Under the pieces are notes generated by a model. The model was not told the origin of the DNA and did not search any database. It saw only the letters and a list, made by a program, of their open reading frames with translations. Position numbers and translations under genes: made by a program. From Coprobacillus sp. CAG:698 (GTDB lineage Bacteria; Bacillota_I; Bacilli_A; ML615J-28; CAG-698): a stretch of DNA of 64,000 nucleotides. The stretch covers positions 2,510 to 66,509 of the forward strand of contig HF988729.1 of the NCBI GenBank assembly GCA_000431235.1. The letters run 5' to 3'. Positions 50,657 to 59,517 of this stretch are shown in pieces. Every line of letters begins with the position of its first letter. Within the stretch, counting starts at the first letter, position 1.

Positions 50657-51502
50657 TTATTTTATATAAATTTGTTTTTCAGGAGTTTCCTTATTGAACC
50701 AAAGCAAATGATTGTTATTAAAAATTTGATTGAATTGATGATGATAAACCTTTTCAAAACTTGAAGAACTCTTCAAATAATAATCATAGTTAATTTTAGA
50801 ACCTTGATCCATCCATGTAGGATCTATATGATACCAAAATAAGCCAATTTTGACTAGATTCCAGGCGTGACCATCTAAATTGTAGTAGGGACCATATCCA
50901 TTTTCAGTTTTACCGATAATTACTTCACAAGGGATATTGAGCTTGTCCATAATTCCCTTGAAAAGGAGAGCATAAGAAGTGCAAACTCCTTTTTTATCTT
51001 CGAGCATCGAAAGAACATCTCTATTAGTTAATGAGTTGTCGTATTCGTAATTAAGACATATATATTCACTAACCCATTGAACTTTATCGATAGTTTCATA
51101 TTCAGAATTAATTTGTGAAGTTATTTCTTCTATTTTTTTATTGTATATCTCTAAATTTTTTTCATAATCTTCTTTTGGATAGCGAGAACTATAAGTTATT
51201 TTAATTCTTTTTAAATCTAATTTACCCATGGAAATTGATACGTTATAAACATGGAAATTTGTAGGCTCCCCACATTCGAGTCGGTATTTAACTTTAATTG
51301 CTGTTTTTTTAGATTCTGGTTCAATGACTGATAATTCATCTTCATTATTATCAATTGCTTCTTGGATTACTTCATATAATTTTTTATAAGAAATTGTTCT
51401 ACTATTGCATAATGATAGTATTAAACAAACAAATACTATTATAGCAATAATTGGGATAATAGGAATAGTAATTGATTTATTTTTTATATTAATTGTTATC
51501 AT
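50657..51502 (-). CDS. Membrane-anchored transglutaminase-like protein
   Basis: A 281-residue protein with one N-terminal membrane helix (12-32), the rest outside the cell. The transglutaminase-like Cys protease fold has the full triad: C174 (KGVCTSYALLF), H212 (DGHAWNLV) and D227 (WYHIDPTW). Such proteins act as peptidases or cross-linkers on surface proteins or the cell wall. The middle (112-140) is a helical linker. It overlaps the LysR gene stop by four bases (ATGA) with GGAG ahead, so it is translationally coupled to the regulator. Confidence 0.8.
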   Translation of the reverse strand: MITINIKNKSITIPIIPIIAIIVFVCLILSLCNSRTISYKKLYEVIQEAIDNNEDELSVIEPESKKTAIKVKYRLECGEPTNFHVYNVSISMGKLDLKRIKITYSSRYPKEDYEKNLEIYNKKIEEITSQINSEYETIDKVQWVSEYICLNYEYDNSLTNRDVLSMLEDKKGVCTSYALLFKGIMDKLNIPCEVIIGKTENGYGPYYNLDGHAWNLVKIGLFWYHIDPTWMDQGSKINYDYYLKSSSSFEKVYHHQFNQIFNNNHLLWFNKETPEKQIYIK

Positions 51503-52404
51503 ATGTTTTTCTCCAAGGCTAATTTATTATTGTATATAGAAATGATATCTTTTATAATTTCAACGTGATTAAAGTACACGTTATAAATAATATAGTTTTG
51601 TCTTATCATTTGTAACTTTTCAATTGGAAGAATAGCAAGTTTATTTTTATTGACTTCATCCATGCATGCACTTTTTGCAAGTACTGATATTCCAAAGTCT
51701 TTTCTAATTAAATCCTTAATAGTAGCAATATTATCTACTTCTAAAACTACATTATAGTTTTTAATAGAATCATTATTATATTCTAGAGAAGCTTCAAATA
51801 TTTTTCTTGTTGTTGAAGTCTGAAGTCTAAGAATCAATCTTTCTTTTTTTAACTCTTCAAGAGTAACGCTTTTTTTAGAAACTAAAGGATTATTAATTGA
51901 GAGAACACATACTAAATCATCTTTATCAACTGGGAAAAATTTTAAAGAAGAATCTTCAATCATCCCATCAACATATGCTAAATCTAATTCATAATTTTCA
52001 ACCATTTTATATAAATTAGAAGTGGTGTCAGTAATAATTATAATAGATATGTTTGGATTATTAAGACTATAATATCCAACAATTTCCGTAAACATGTTGC
52101 TTTCAGCTGTGTGAGTTACGCCAATACGAATTTTTTTGGCAGCGGTGTCAATGTTTTTAAGCTCGTAAAGAAGTTTACTTTCGAGAGCTGCCATTCTTTT
52201 AGCGTAATTAGCGATTAGTTCTCCTTCAGGTGTTAGAGAAATTTCTCTTTTACCTCGAGAAATAATTTTAACTCCATACTCAGCTTCTAATTGGTTTATA
52301 TGATGACTTACAGCTGGTTGAGTTAGAGAAAGTTTTTCAGCTGCTTTACTGAAATTTTTCTCTTCGATAACTGATAATAAAGTTTTAAATCTAATATCAA
52401 GCAT
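51499..52404 (-). CDS. LysR-family transcriptional regulator
   Basis: A 301-residue LysR regulator. The N-terminal winged helix is typical (FKTLLSVIEEKNFSKAAEKLSLTQPAVSHHINQLEAEYGVKII), followed by the linker helix and a periplasmic-binding-like ligand domain (IRIGVTHTAESNMFTEIVGYY; AYVDGMIEDSSLKF; LVCVLSINNPLVSK). ATG 52404 is six bases after GAGG; GTG 52416 overlaps that SD. It is divergent from the antiporter gene and cotranscribed with the transglutaminase-like gene; the 153-base intergenic region has dyads that it may bind. Confidence 0.88.
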   Translation of the reverse strand: MLDIRFKTLLSVIEEKNFSKAAEKLSLTQPAVSHHINQLEAEYGVKIISRGKREISLTPEGELIANYAKRMAALESKLLYELKNIDTAAKKIRIGVTHTAESNMFTEIVGYYSLNNPNISIIIITDTTSNLYKMVENYELDLAYVDGMIEDSSLKFFPVDKDDLVCVLSINNPLVSKKSVTLEELKKERLILRLQTSTTRKIFEASLEYNNDSIKNYNVVLEVDNIATIKDLIRKDFGISVLAKSACMDEVNKNKLAILPIEKLQMIRQNYIIYNVYFNHVEIIKDIISIYNNKLALEKNI

Positions 52405-52428
52405 ATTATACCTCACATATAAATATAA

Positions 52429-52524
52429 TTTATAGTACTATAAAATAATATAATTTGTATTTATATAAAAACATAGTATAATTATTCTACCACACAAAAT
52501 AAAGAAATACAATATGTTTTTATA
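52429..52524. promoter_or_regulatory. Divergent control region: palindromes around the antiporter promoter
   Basis: A perfect 16-bp palindrome TTTATAGTACTATAAA (52429-52444), 25 bases before the LysR start, and a perfect 12-bp inverted repeat TATAAAAACATA (52464-52475)/TATGTTTTTATA (52513-52524). The promoter TTGTAT (52455-52460)-N16-TATAAT (52477-52482) lies between them. LysR proteins bind dyads beside their own promoter, so these are operator candidates. Confidence 0.5.
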
Positions 52525-52557
52525 AATTTAAATTAATGTTTAGAAAAGGGTGATAAA

Positions 52558-54006
52558 ATGGCAAATATATATGAAAAACTAGGTATAGAATCACAAGTGG
52601 CTGTAGTGATTATTTCAATTGCTTTAATGTTATTTCTTGGATTTCTTGGAACTAGAGTGACTAAAAGGTTGAAACTACCAAATGTAACGGCTTATATTTT
52701 AGTGGGTATTATAATAGGACCTTATGCTTTAAACTTAATTCCTGAAAACATAGTCAGCAAAATGGACTTTTTATCTGATATTGCGTTAGCTTTTATAGCC
52801 TTCAGCACAGGAGAATTTTTTAAGTTTTCGGTTTTGAAAAAGAATGGAACTAAGGTAGTCATTATTACAGTATTAGAATCATTAATGGCTTCCTTTCTTG
52901 TATTTATCGTGATGTTTGTAATATTGCGACTTAATCTTGCTTTTTCAATAGTTTTAGCTGCTCTAGCTGCAGCAACTGCTCCAGCTTCAACAGTAATGAC
53001 TATTAGACAAACAGGTGCCAAAGGTGATTTTGTAGAAACGTTATTGCAAGTTGTAGCCTTAGATGATGTAGTTGGTTTGATTGCTTATAGCATAGCTATT
53101 TCAGTAGCTGTTGCTTCAATGAGTGGTGATGGAATTAACTTCAAGAGTATAATTGTACCTATTTTAATAAATACAGGTGTTTTAGTGCTTGGTGGATTCT
53201 TTGGAGTCTTCTTAAAGTGGTTAATGCCTAAGAAAAGATCAAATGACAACAGATTAATTATTTCTATATCAATGATATTCTTATTTTGTGGTATCTGTGC
53301 TTTATTGCAAGTGTCTCCATTATTAGGATGTATGTCTATGGGTACTATATATATTAATATTACTAATGACGATAAATTGTTTAAGCAATTAAATTACTTT
53401 AGTCCACCAATTTTACTATTATTCTTTGTTCGTTCAGGAATAAACTTTAATTTAGATAGTTTATTTAAACCTAGTGGTTCAATTGGTACAGTTTCTTTAA
53501 TACTAATAGGTATAATCTATTTTATTGTGAGAATTATTGGAAAATATGCGGGAGCTTTTCTTGGATGTTGGCAAGTCAAAAAGCCTAAGGAAGTTCGCAA
53601 CTACTTAGGACTAGCACTGATACCTCAAGCAGGAGTTGCAATTGGTTTAGCCGCTTTAGGAGCACGAACCTTAGGTGGTGAGCAGGGATCTGCTCTTGAA
53701 ACTATAATATTAGCTTCGAGTGTTCTCTATGAGTTAATAGGACCAGCTTGTGCGAAACTTTCATTATACTTATCAAAATCATACTCAACAAATTTAGAAG
53801 ATTTGACTGACGTTGAAATGGTAGATTCTCAAGGTAATGTGAAAACTGACGTTGAAATACTAATTGATAGAATTAATAAAATCAAAAATCAACTTCCTGT
53901 TCATACGGAAAATGAGGAAGAAGAAGCATTTAACGAAGCAGCTGAAGAACAATATTTATATAGTAGGCGTGGATTCGTTAATCAAATAAATAGAAGGAGG
54001 AATTAA
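52558..54006 (+). CDS. CPA2-type cation/proton antiporter
   Basis: A 482-residue Na+(K+)/H+ antiporter-like protein with about 12-13 helices. CPA2 features: KLPNVTAYILVGIIIGPYAL, LSDIALAFIAFSTGEFF, LAAATAPASTVMTIRQTGAKGDF, LLQVVALDDVVGLIAYSIA (with the paired Asp typical of electrogenic members) and NYLGLALIPQAGVAIGLAALGART. The C-terminal ~70 residues are acidic and cytoplasmic, without the usual TrkA-N/C domains. AAAGGGTG precedes the ATG. MgtC follows two bases downstream. Confidence 0.88.
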   Translation: MANIYEKLGIESQVAVVIISIALMLFLGFLGTRVTKRLKLPNVTAYILVGIIIGPYALNLIPENIVSKMDFLSDIALAFIAFSTGEFFKFSVLKKNGTKVVIITVLESLMASFLVFIVMFVILRLNLAFSIVLAALAAATAPASTVMTIRQTGAKGDFVETLLQVVALDDVVGLIAYSIAISVAVASMSGDGINFKSIIVPILINTGVLVLGGFFGVFLKWLMPKKRSNDNRLIISISMIFLFCGICALLQVSPLLGCMSMGTIYINITNDDKLFKQLNYFSPPILLLFFVRSGINFNLDSLFKPSGSIGTVSLILIGIIYFIVRIIGKYAGAFLGCWQVKKPKEVRNYLGLALIPQAGVAIGLAALGARTLGGEQGSALETIILASSVLYELIGPACAKLSLYLSKSYSTNLEDLTDVEMVDSQGNVKTDVEILIDRINKIKNQLPVHTENEEEEAFNEAAEEQYLYSRRGFVNQINRRRN

Positions 54007-54008
54007 TT

Positions 54009-54725
54009 ATGTTTCTATCTTATGTTGACCCAATTACAAAAATTATTGGAAATTGGGCAAGTGAAATTAATCTTTATAGTTGTATTTTAAAAATAATCTT
54101 GTCACTAATTCTTTCAGCAATTATTGGATATGAAAGATCAAGCAAAAGACATGCTGCTGGATTAAGAACATTTATAATCGTATCTTTAGCATCAACTATG
54201 GCAATGATAATTGATTTATCAATAGATAACAAAACAAGCTTAATGATATCAGCAGGAACTATAATTGCTGTATCAATAATAAGTGCTAATACAATTCTTT
54301 ATAGCTCAAAAAATCAAATAAAAGGATTAACTACATCTGTTGGTTTATGGGGCACAGGAATATTAGGTTTACTTGTAGGAACAGGATATTATACAATTTC
54401 CCTAATTGGATTTGGAGTTTATCTAATAGTTTTATCAGCACTTCCAAAAATGGAAATATTCTTAAAAAACAGATCTAATCACTTTGAAATACATTTAGAA
54501 TTAAAAAATATTTCTTATTTGAAAGATTTTGTAACTACAATAAGAGAGCTAGGTATAAGAGTTGATGATATTGAATCAAATCCAGCATATATAAATTCAG
54601 GATTAAGTGTATATACAGTTTCTGTTTCAATTATAAGTGATGAATTAAAGAAATATAAAACACATCATGAAATTATTGAGGCACTTAAATCATTAGAATA
54701 TGTATATCACATTGAAGAAATGTAA
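54009..54725 (+). CDS. MgtC/SapB-family membrane protein
   Basis: A 238-residue protein: four or five N-terminal helices with the family motif GYERSSKRHAAGLRTF (about 39-54) and SISANTILY-like small-residue helices, then a cytoplasmic ACT-like C-terminal domain (about 155-238; FEIHLELKNISYLKDFVTTIRELG). MgtC relatives modulate ion homeostasis, including ATP synthase in Salmonella. AGGAGG precedes the ATG. Two bases after the antiporter gene, so an ion-homeostasis operon under LysR control is likely. Confidence 0.85.
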   Translation: MFLSYVDPITKIIGNWASEINLYSCILKIILSLILSAIIGYERSSKRHAAGLRTFIIVSLASTMAMIIDLSIDNKTSLMISAGTIIAVSIISANTILYSSKNQIKGLTTSVGLWGTGILGLLVGTGYYTISLIGFGVYLIVLSALPKMEIFLKNRSNHFEIHLELKNISYLKDFVTTIRELGIRVDDIESNPAYINSGLSVYTVSVSIISDELKKYKTHHEIIEALKSLEYVYHIEEM

Positions 54726-54728
54726 ATG

Positions 54729-54752
54729 AAAACCACATTTTGTGGTTTTTTA
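54729..54752 (+). terminator. Terminator of the antiporter-mgtC operon
   Basis: AAAACCACA (54729-54737)/TGTGGTTTT (54741-54749) and T-run. Confidence 0.85.
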
Positions 54753-54813
54753 TTTAAATATTATCAAAATAATAATTTGAGTTAAAATGAAACATATTTA
54801 GACAATAATATTA

Positions 54814-54842
54814 TTGTAAATGAAAATAATAAATGATATAAT
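54814..54842 (+). promoter_or_regulatory. Promoter of the DUF6273 gene pair
   Basis: TTGTAA (54814-54819), a 17-base spacer and TGaTATAAT (TATAAT 54837-54842), 29 bases before the ATG. Confidence 0.65.
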
Positions 54843-54871
54843 TATAGATATTATTAGAATGGAGAATAGTA

Positions 54872-55606
54872 ATGAAAAATATTAAAAATCTGTTGATAGA
54901 TAAAATTGAAACTATTAAAATAGGAGATATTGTTGAGTTCGGTTCATATCCTCAAAGTCTAAAAGAAAAGGAAATATCTATACAAAATTGCTCTCCAACT
55001 GATAAAGGTTATTATATTGGTAATGATAATTGTAATTATGAATTTTATCGTGAATACTATTATAAAGTTGAACCATTACTTTGGAAAATATTAGATATTA
55101 AAGATGATAAAATATTATTGTTCTCTGAAAGAATCTTACTAAGACATGAATATAGTCTTGCGAGAAATAATTATAAAAAATCAAAAGCAAGATTATTTAT
55201 TAATAATGAATTTTACAATAAAGCATTTACAAAGGAAGAACAAGAGAAAATTATTCCCACACTTATTGATAATTCCCTTTTCTCAACAACTCATGAGAAA
55301 AATCCATATGTATGCAAAAATACTTTTGATAAAATATATCTATTAAGCCTTAGAGACATAACTAATCCAGAATATGGATTTAATGAAAATACAGAAGAAG
55401 ATGAAAATAGATGTAAGAAAATAACTTCGTACGCAGCTAATTCAGGTGCCGCTTCGGATAACAAAGGTAATGGATATTACTATTTGCGAACTCCCAGTTT
55501 TTATGAATTTGAATCAGAATATACTGTTTTAAATGACGGAAGTATTCTTTCGAGTTCACTTGGAAATACTGGAATAGCTCCAGCTTTATGGATTAAAATA
55601 AAATAA
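54872..55606 (+). CDS. Single-domain DUF6273 protein
   Basis: A 244-residue protein consisting of one DUF6273-like domain: IGDIVEFGSYPQSLKEK (18-34), YYKVEPLLWKILDIKDDKILLFSERIL, ARLFINNEFYNKAFTKEEQEKI, YYYLRTPSFYEF and GIAPALWIKIK at the end. No signal peptide, so cytoplasmic. Function unknown; the pattern suggests a ligand-binding fold related to C-type-lectin/FGE-type domains (inference). GGAGAA precedes the ATG. Its neighbour at 55622 carries two more copies, and the TIR protein at 3878 another. Confidence 0.75.
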   Translation: MKNIKNLLIDKIETIKIGDIVEFGSYPQSLKEKEISIQNCSPTDKGYYIGNDNCNYEFYREYYYKVEPLLWKILDIKDDKILLFSERILLRHEYSLARNNYKKSKARLFINNEFYNKAFTKEEQEKIIPTLIDNSLFSTTHEKNPYVCKNTFDKIYLLSLRDITNPEYGFNENTEEDENRCKKITSYAANSGAASDNKGNGYYYLRTPSFYEFESEYTVLNDGSILSSSLGNTGIAPALWIKIK

Positions 55607-55621
55607 CTAAGGACAGAAAAT

Positions 55622-57142
55622 ATGAAAAAAACAAATAAAACTTTCTATAAAAAGGCGATTATAAATTTTGGTATGTATCCTCAGACAATAAAAGATAATA
55701 ATGTTACAATTAGTGGAACTCCTGATGAAAATGGTTATTATACAGGTAGTGATGGTGAGAAGTATGAAATGCTTAAGGCAAATCCCTTTGATGATAATTA
55801 TTTATTTTCTAACGGGGAGACAATAATTGAAAACAAAGAATATTATTTTAAAGTTGAACCAATAAAATGGAAGATATTACAATATAGTCATGATAAAGCT
55901 TTAATATTTTCTGAATATATAATAGATACTCATATATATGATGAGCGTGAAAATAACTATGAAACTTCTAGCATAAGAAAATGGTTAAATAATGAATTCT
56001 TATATAAAGCTTTCAAAATGGAAGATAGAAATAATATTGTAAAAAAGGTTGTTAATAACTCGATTATTTCGACTTTAGATGATGATAATGATTATGTATG
56101 TTCAAATACAAAAGATAATGTGTTTTTATTGAGCCGAAAAGAAATAGCTGACGAAACATATGGTTTTCTCTATGATCCTTGGGAAATGTGTGAGAAGAGA
56201 GAAAAAGAATTAACTGATTATGCTAAAGCTAAAGAAGTATATGTAGACTTAGAAACTAAAAAAGGTGATTATTTTTTAAGAACACCATATAGAATTTCAC
56301 CTACTAATGCTATTATAAGTAGTGCCTTAGGCGATACATATTATGAATATGTATATAATCCTTATATAGGTGTTGTTCCTGCATTAGTTTTAAAATTAAA
56401 AGGTGAAAATGAACCTGAAGAAAATGGTTATAATCTTTTTCAAAAAGGAAATATTATTGAATTTGGTTCTTACCCACAAACTGCTATATGTGAGGTAGCG
56501 GATGATTATGAATATGAAAAAGATAAAGAAGGGTTCATAAAAAGATATGATGGATCCAAATGCATAGCAGCAGCTATAAAGAATCCAGAAGGGTTTATAT
56601 TAGAAAATACAGATAGATATGAAATGAATAGAAAATTATTATTTCTATTTGAACCTCTTAAATGGAAGATATTGAAAAAACAAGAAGATAAAGTTTTACT
56701 TGTTTGTGATGAAATAATTGATGCTGGAATATTTGATGATAAAGGAAGCGATTATAAAAACTCTCAAGTTCGTAGATGGCTTAATGAAGAATTTCTTAAT
56801 CTGGCTTTCACAAAAAAAGAAATAGAAATGATTGATGATACTGCAATATATGATGCCAGTGATTTAATATGTAATAAAAACTCTCAAAATAATCTAGATA
56901 AAGTTTTCTTATTAAGTATAAGTGACATCAGAAATCTAATCAATGAAAAGAAAAAAAGCACAGATTACGCTCGTTCTAATGGAACTATGAAAGAAAGTAG
57001 TTACTGGCTTAGAACTTCATCTATTACAGATAAATATGATGCTCGATGCGCAGGTACAAATGACTTTTATAATTATCTTCGAAAAGAAGAAGTTACTGGC
57101 CTGGTTCCAGCGATATGGTTAAAACTCGAAATGAGGAAGTAA
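55622..57142 (+). CDS. Two-domain DUF6273 protein
   Basis: A 506-residue protein with two DUF6273-like domains: 8-262 (INFGMYPQTIKDNNV; YYFKVEPIKWKIL; SSIRKWLNNEFLYKAF; DYFLRTPYR; GVVPALVLKLK) and 277-506 (IIEFGSYPQTAICEV; FEPLKWKILKKQEDKVLLV; SQVRRWLNEEFLNLAF; SYWLRTSSITDKYDARCAG; GLVPAIWLKLE). The first domain is strikingly similar, including spacing, to the C-terminal domain of the TIR protein (NGYYxGSDGxxY; KEYYFKVEPIKWK), pointing to duplication within this genome. No signal peptide. 15 bases after the preceding gene, with AAGGA before the ATG. Confidence 0.75.
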   Translation: MKKTNKTFYKKAIINFGMYPQTIKDNNVTISGTPDENGYYTGSDGEKYEMLKANPFDDNYLFSNGETIIENKEYYFKVEPIKWKILQYSHDKALIFSEYIIDTHIYDERENNYETSSIRKWLNNEFLYKAFKMEDRNNIVKKVVNNSIISTLDDDNDYVCSNTKDNVFLLSRKEIADETYGFLYDPWEMCEKREKELTDYAKAKEVYVDLETKKGDYFLRTPYRISPTNAIISSALGDTYYEYVYNPYIGVVPALVLKLKGENEPEENGYNLFQKGNIIEFGSYPQTAICEVADDYEYEKDKEGFIKRYDGSKCIAAAIKNPEGFILENTDRYEMNRKLLFLFEPLKWKILKKQEDKVLLVCDEIIDAGIFDDKGSDYKNSQVRRWLNEEFLNLAFTKKEIEMIDDTAIYDASDLICNKNSQNNLDKVFLLSISDIRNLINEKKKSTDYARSNGTMKESSYWLRTSSITDKYDARCAGTNDFYNYLRKEEVTGLVPAIWLKLEMRK

Positions 57143-57220
57143 TTTTCTCATTTTTATTATTTGAAATATTATGTTATAGACATAACTATTGTAATTGTCT
57201 TAACAAAAATGAAGATTATA

Positions 57221-57249
57221 TTGTTAGTAATTTGTGAATGTGATATAAT
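57221..57249 (+). promoter_or_regulatory. Promoter of the aminopeptidase operon
   Basis: TTGTTA (57221-57226), a 17-base spacer and TGaTATAAT (TATAAT 57244-57249). Confidence 0.6.
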
Positions 57250-57269
57250 AATACAAAGGAGTGATATAA

Positions 57270-58496
57270 ATGAAAAAAAATATATTAAAGAAATATGCAG
57301 AGGTTGTTGTAAAGGTTGGTGCAAATATCCAAAAAGATCAATATGTAATGATATATGCAAGTGTTAATCAAGCAGAGTTTGTAAGAATGCTTGCAAAAGA
57401 ATGTTACAAAGCAAAAGCACGTTTTGTAAAGGTTGAGTGGAGTGATGATGAAATCTCTAAGATATCTTTGAAACATGTAAAATATGAAACATATATTGAA
57501 AATAGTAAAATGACAGAGTATCGTTTGCAAAATATGTGTAAAATAATACCTGCATGTATATATGTTGAAGATAGTGATCCCGACGTATTTAATGGACTTG
57601 ATATGATTGCTCAACTAAAAGCTCGTCAAGATAGATACCAAGATTTAAAGAAATATTATGATGAGTTAGAAAACAAATATCAATGGGTTATATGTGCAAT
57701 GCCATCAAAAGAATGGGCTAAAAAGGTATTTCCAGAAATGCCAGTGAATGAAGCATACAAAAAATTAGAAGAAGCAATCTTAACAACAACAAGAATCGAT
57801 GAGAATGCTCTAAATAACTGGGAAGAACATATTAATAATCTAGAGGAAAAAGCTAAAATACTTAATGATTTAAATCTAGATTATTTAGAATATAAGTCAA
57901 GCAATGGCACAAATTTAAAACTACATTTAATGCCAAATCATAACTGGTTAAGTGCTCGCGGAAAAACATTAAAAACAAATATAATGTATGCTGCCAATAT
58001 GCCTACGGAAGAAGTATTTACAATGCCTAAACCAGATGCTGTTGATGGTGTTGTTTATAGTACAAAACCACTTTCATTGAGAGGTAAACTTGTTGAGAAC
58101 TTTGCAATATATTTTGAAAATGGAAGAGTAACTAAAGTTGAAGCTGAAAAGGGTAAAGAAGTATTAGAAGAATTATTAAATGACGATGAAGGAAGTAAAC
58201 ATTTGGGTGAAGTTGCTCTAGTGCCTTACAATTCACCAATTAATCTTTCTAAAATTCTCTTCTATAATACTTTGTTTGATGAAAATGCAAGTTGCCATCT
58301 TGCACTAGGAGCTTCATTTAAAGATGCTATAAAAGGTTACGAAGACTTAACAGAAGAAGATTGGAAAAAAATGGGATTTAATGATTCAATGAATCATGTA
58401 GATTTCATGGTTGGTAGTCAAGATTTAGATATTGTTGGAACAAAATTTGACGATACAAAAGTACAAATTTTTAAGAATGGTAATTGGGCAATATAA
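57270..58496 (+). CDS. M29-family aminopeptidase
   Basis: A 408-residue cytoplasmic metallo-aminopeptidase (AmpS/PepS type). N-terminal LLKKYAEVVVKVGANIQ-like segment and C-terminal metal-site motifs are present: NMPTEEVFTMPKPDAVDG, LGEVALVPYNSP and LFYNTLFDENASCHLALGASF, with the Glu, His and Asp ligands of the dinuclear centre, and HVDFMVGSQDLDIVG at the end. It trims N-terminal residues from peptides. AAAGGAG precedes the ATG. It heads a row of four tightly packed genes. Confidence 0.9.
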   Translation: MKKNILKKYAEVVVKVGANIQKDQYVMIYASVNQAEFVRMLAKECYKAKARFVKVEWSDDEISKISLKHVKYETYIENSKMTEYRLQNMCKIIPACIYVEDSDPDVFNGLDMIAQLKARQDRYQDLKKYYDELENKYQWVICAMPSKEWAKKVFPEMPVNEAYKKLEEAILTTTRIDENALNNWEEHINNLEEKAKILNDLNLDYLEYKSSNGTNLKLHLMPNHNWLSARGKTLKTNIMYAANMPTEEVFTMPKPDAVDGVVYSTKPLSLRGKLVENFAIYFENGRVTKVEAEKGKEVLEELLNDDEGSKHLGEVALVPYNSPINLSKILFYNTLFDENASCHLALGASFKDAIKGYEDLTEEDWKKMGFNDSMNHVDFMVGSQDLDIVGTKFDDTKVQIFKNGNWAI

Positions 58497-58852
58497 TGGA
58501 AAAGTTTATCCTGAATAAAGAAACAAAAAAGTTAAAAAATATTGATTATGCAAAAGTTTGCTTATTAAAGGATTTAGTTTCATATCAAGAAGGTCAAGTA
58601 GTAAGTAAAACATTATCACAAAATAAAAATTTAAGCATGACTTTATTTTCTTTCGATAAAGATGAAGAAATTAGTACTCACAAGTCTGACGGGGATGCTT
58701 TTGTTTTATGTTTAGATGGAAAAATTAAAATCACTATTGATGATAAGGAATATGTATTAAATGATGGTGAATCGATAGTTATGCCTTCTAAACATCCGCA
58801 TGCTGTTTATGCTCTTGAAAGATGTAAAATGCTTTTGGTAGTGGTGTTCTAA
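58496..58852 (+). CDS. Small cupin-domain protein
   Basis: A 118-residue single-cupin protein: LSMTLFSFDKDEEISTHKSDGDAFVLCLDGKIKI and LNDGESIVMPSKHPHAVYAL are the two cupin motifs, with one His in the first and two in the second for metal binding. The reaction or ligand is unknown. Its ATG overlaps the aminopeptidase stop by one base, and its stop overlaps the ung start by one base, so translation is coupled on both sides. Confidence 0.8.
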   Translation: MEKFILNKETKKLKNIDYAKVCLLKDLVSYQEGQVVSKTLSQNKNLSMTLFSFDKDEEISTHKSDGDAFVLCLDGKIKITIDDKEYVLNDGESIVMPSKHPHAVYALERCKMLLVVVF

Positions 58853-59517
58853 TGGTTAAAATTGGAAATAGTTGGGATGATTTACTAAAAGATGAATTCC
58901 AAAAAGATTATTATAAAAACTTACATGAGTTTTTAAAAAGTGAATATTCCCATCACATAATTTATCCTAATATGTTTGATATTTTTAATGCTTTGAAATA
59001 CACTGCATATGAGGATGTTAAGGTTGTAATAATTGGTCAAGATCCATATCATGAAGAGGGACAAGCTCATGGACTATGTTTTTCTGTGAAGGAAAATGTT
59101 CCTTTTCCGCCATCACTAAAGAATATCTTTAAAGAACTAAATAGTGATTTGAATATACCTATTCCTCAAAATGGTGATCTCACGAAGTGGGCTAAGCAAG
59201 GAGTACTCCTTCTTAATACTTGCTTAACTGTTAGAGCTCACTATGCAAATAGCCATAAAGGAAAAGGTTGGGAAATCCTTACAAATAAAATTATAGAACT
59301 TTTAAATGAAAGAAAACAACCTGTAATATTTGTATTGTGGGGAAATGACGCTAAAACAAAAAAACAATTAATAACTAATCCAATTCATTATGTTTTAGAA
59401 GCTGCTCACCCAAGTCCTTTATCGGCATATAATGGGTTCTTTGGATGTAAACATTTTTCAAAGGTAAATGCCATACTAAAGAAAAATAATATAAAAGAAA
59501 TAGATTGGAGTCTATAG
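58852..59517 (+). CDS. ung: Uracil-DNA glycosylase
   Basis: Removes uracil from DNA (base excision repair). Family-1 motifs are complete: GQDPYHEEGQAHGLCFSV with catalytic Asp64, LLLNTCLTV, and HPSPLSAYNGFFGCKHFS with His186. Length 221 is normal. It shares one base with the cupin gene and directly abuts the GNAT gene. Confidence 0.96.
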   Translation: MVKIGNSWDDLLKDEFQKDYYKNLHEFLKSEYSHHIIYPNMFDIFNALKYTAYEDVKVVIIGQDPYHEEGQAHGLCFSVKENVPFPPSLKNIFKELNSDLNIPIPQNGDLTKWAKQGVLLLNTCLTVRAHYANSHKGKGWEILTNKIIELLNERKQPVIFVLWGNDAKTKKQLITNPIHYVLEAAHPSPLSAYNGFFGCKHFSKVNAILKKNNIKEIDWSL

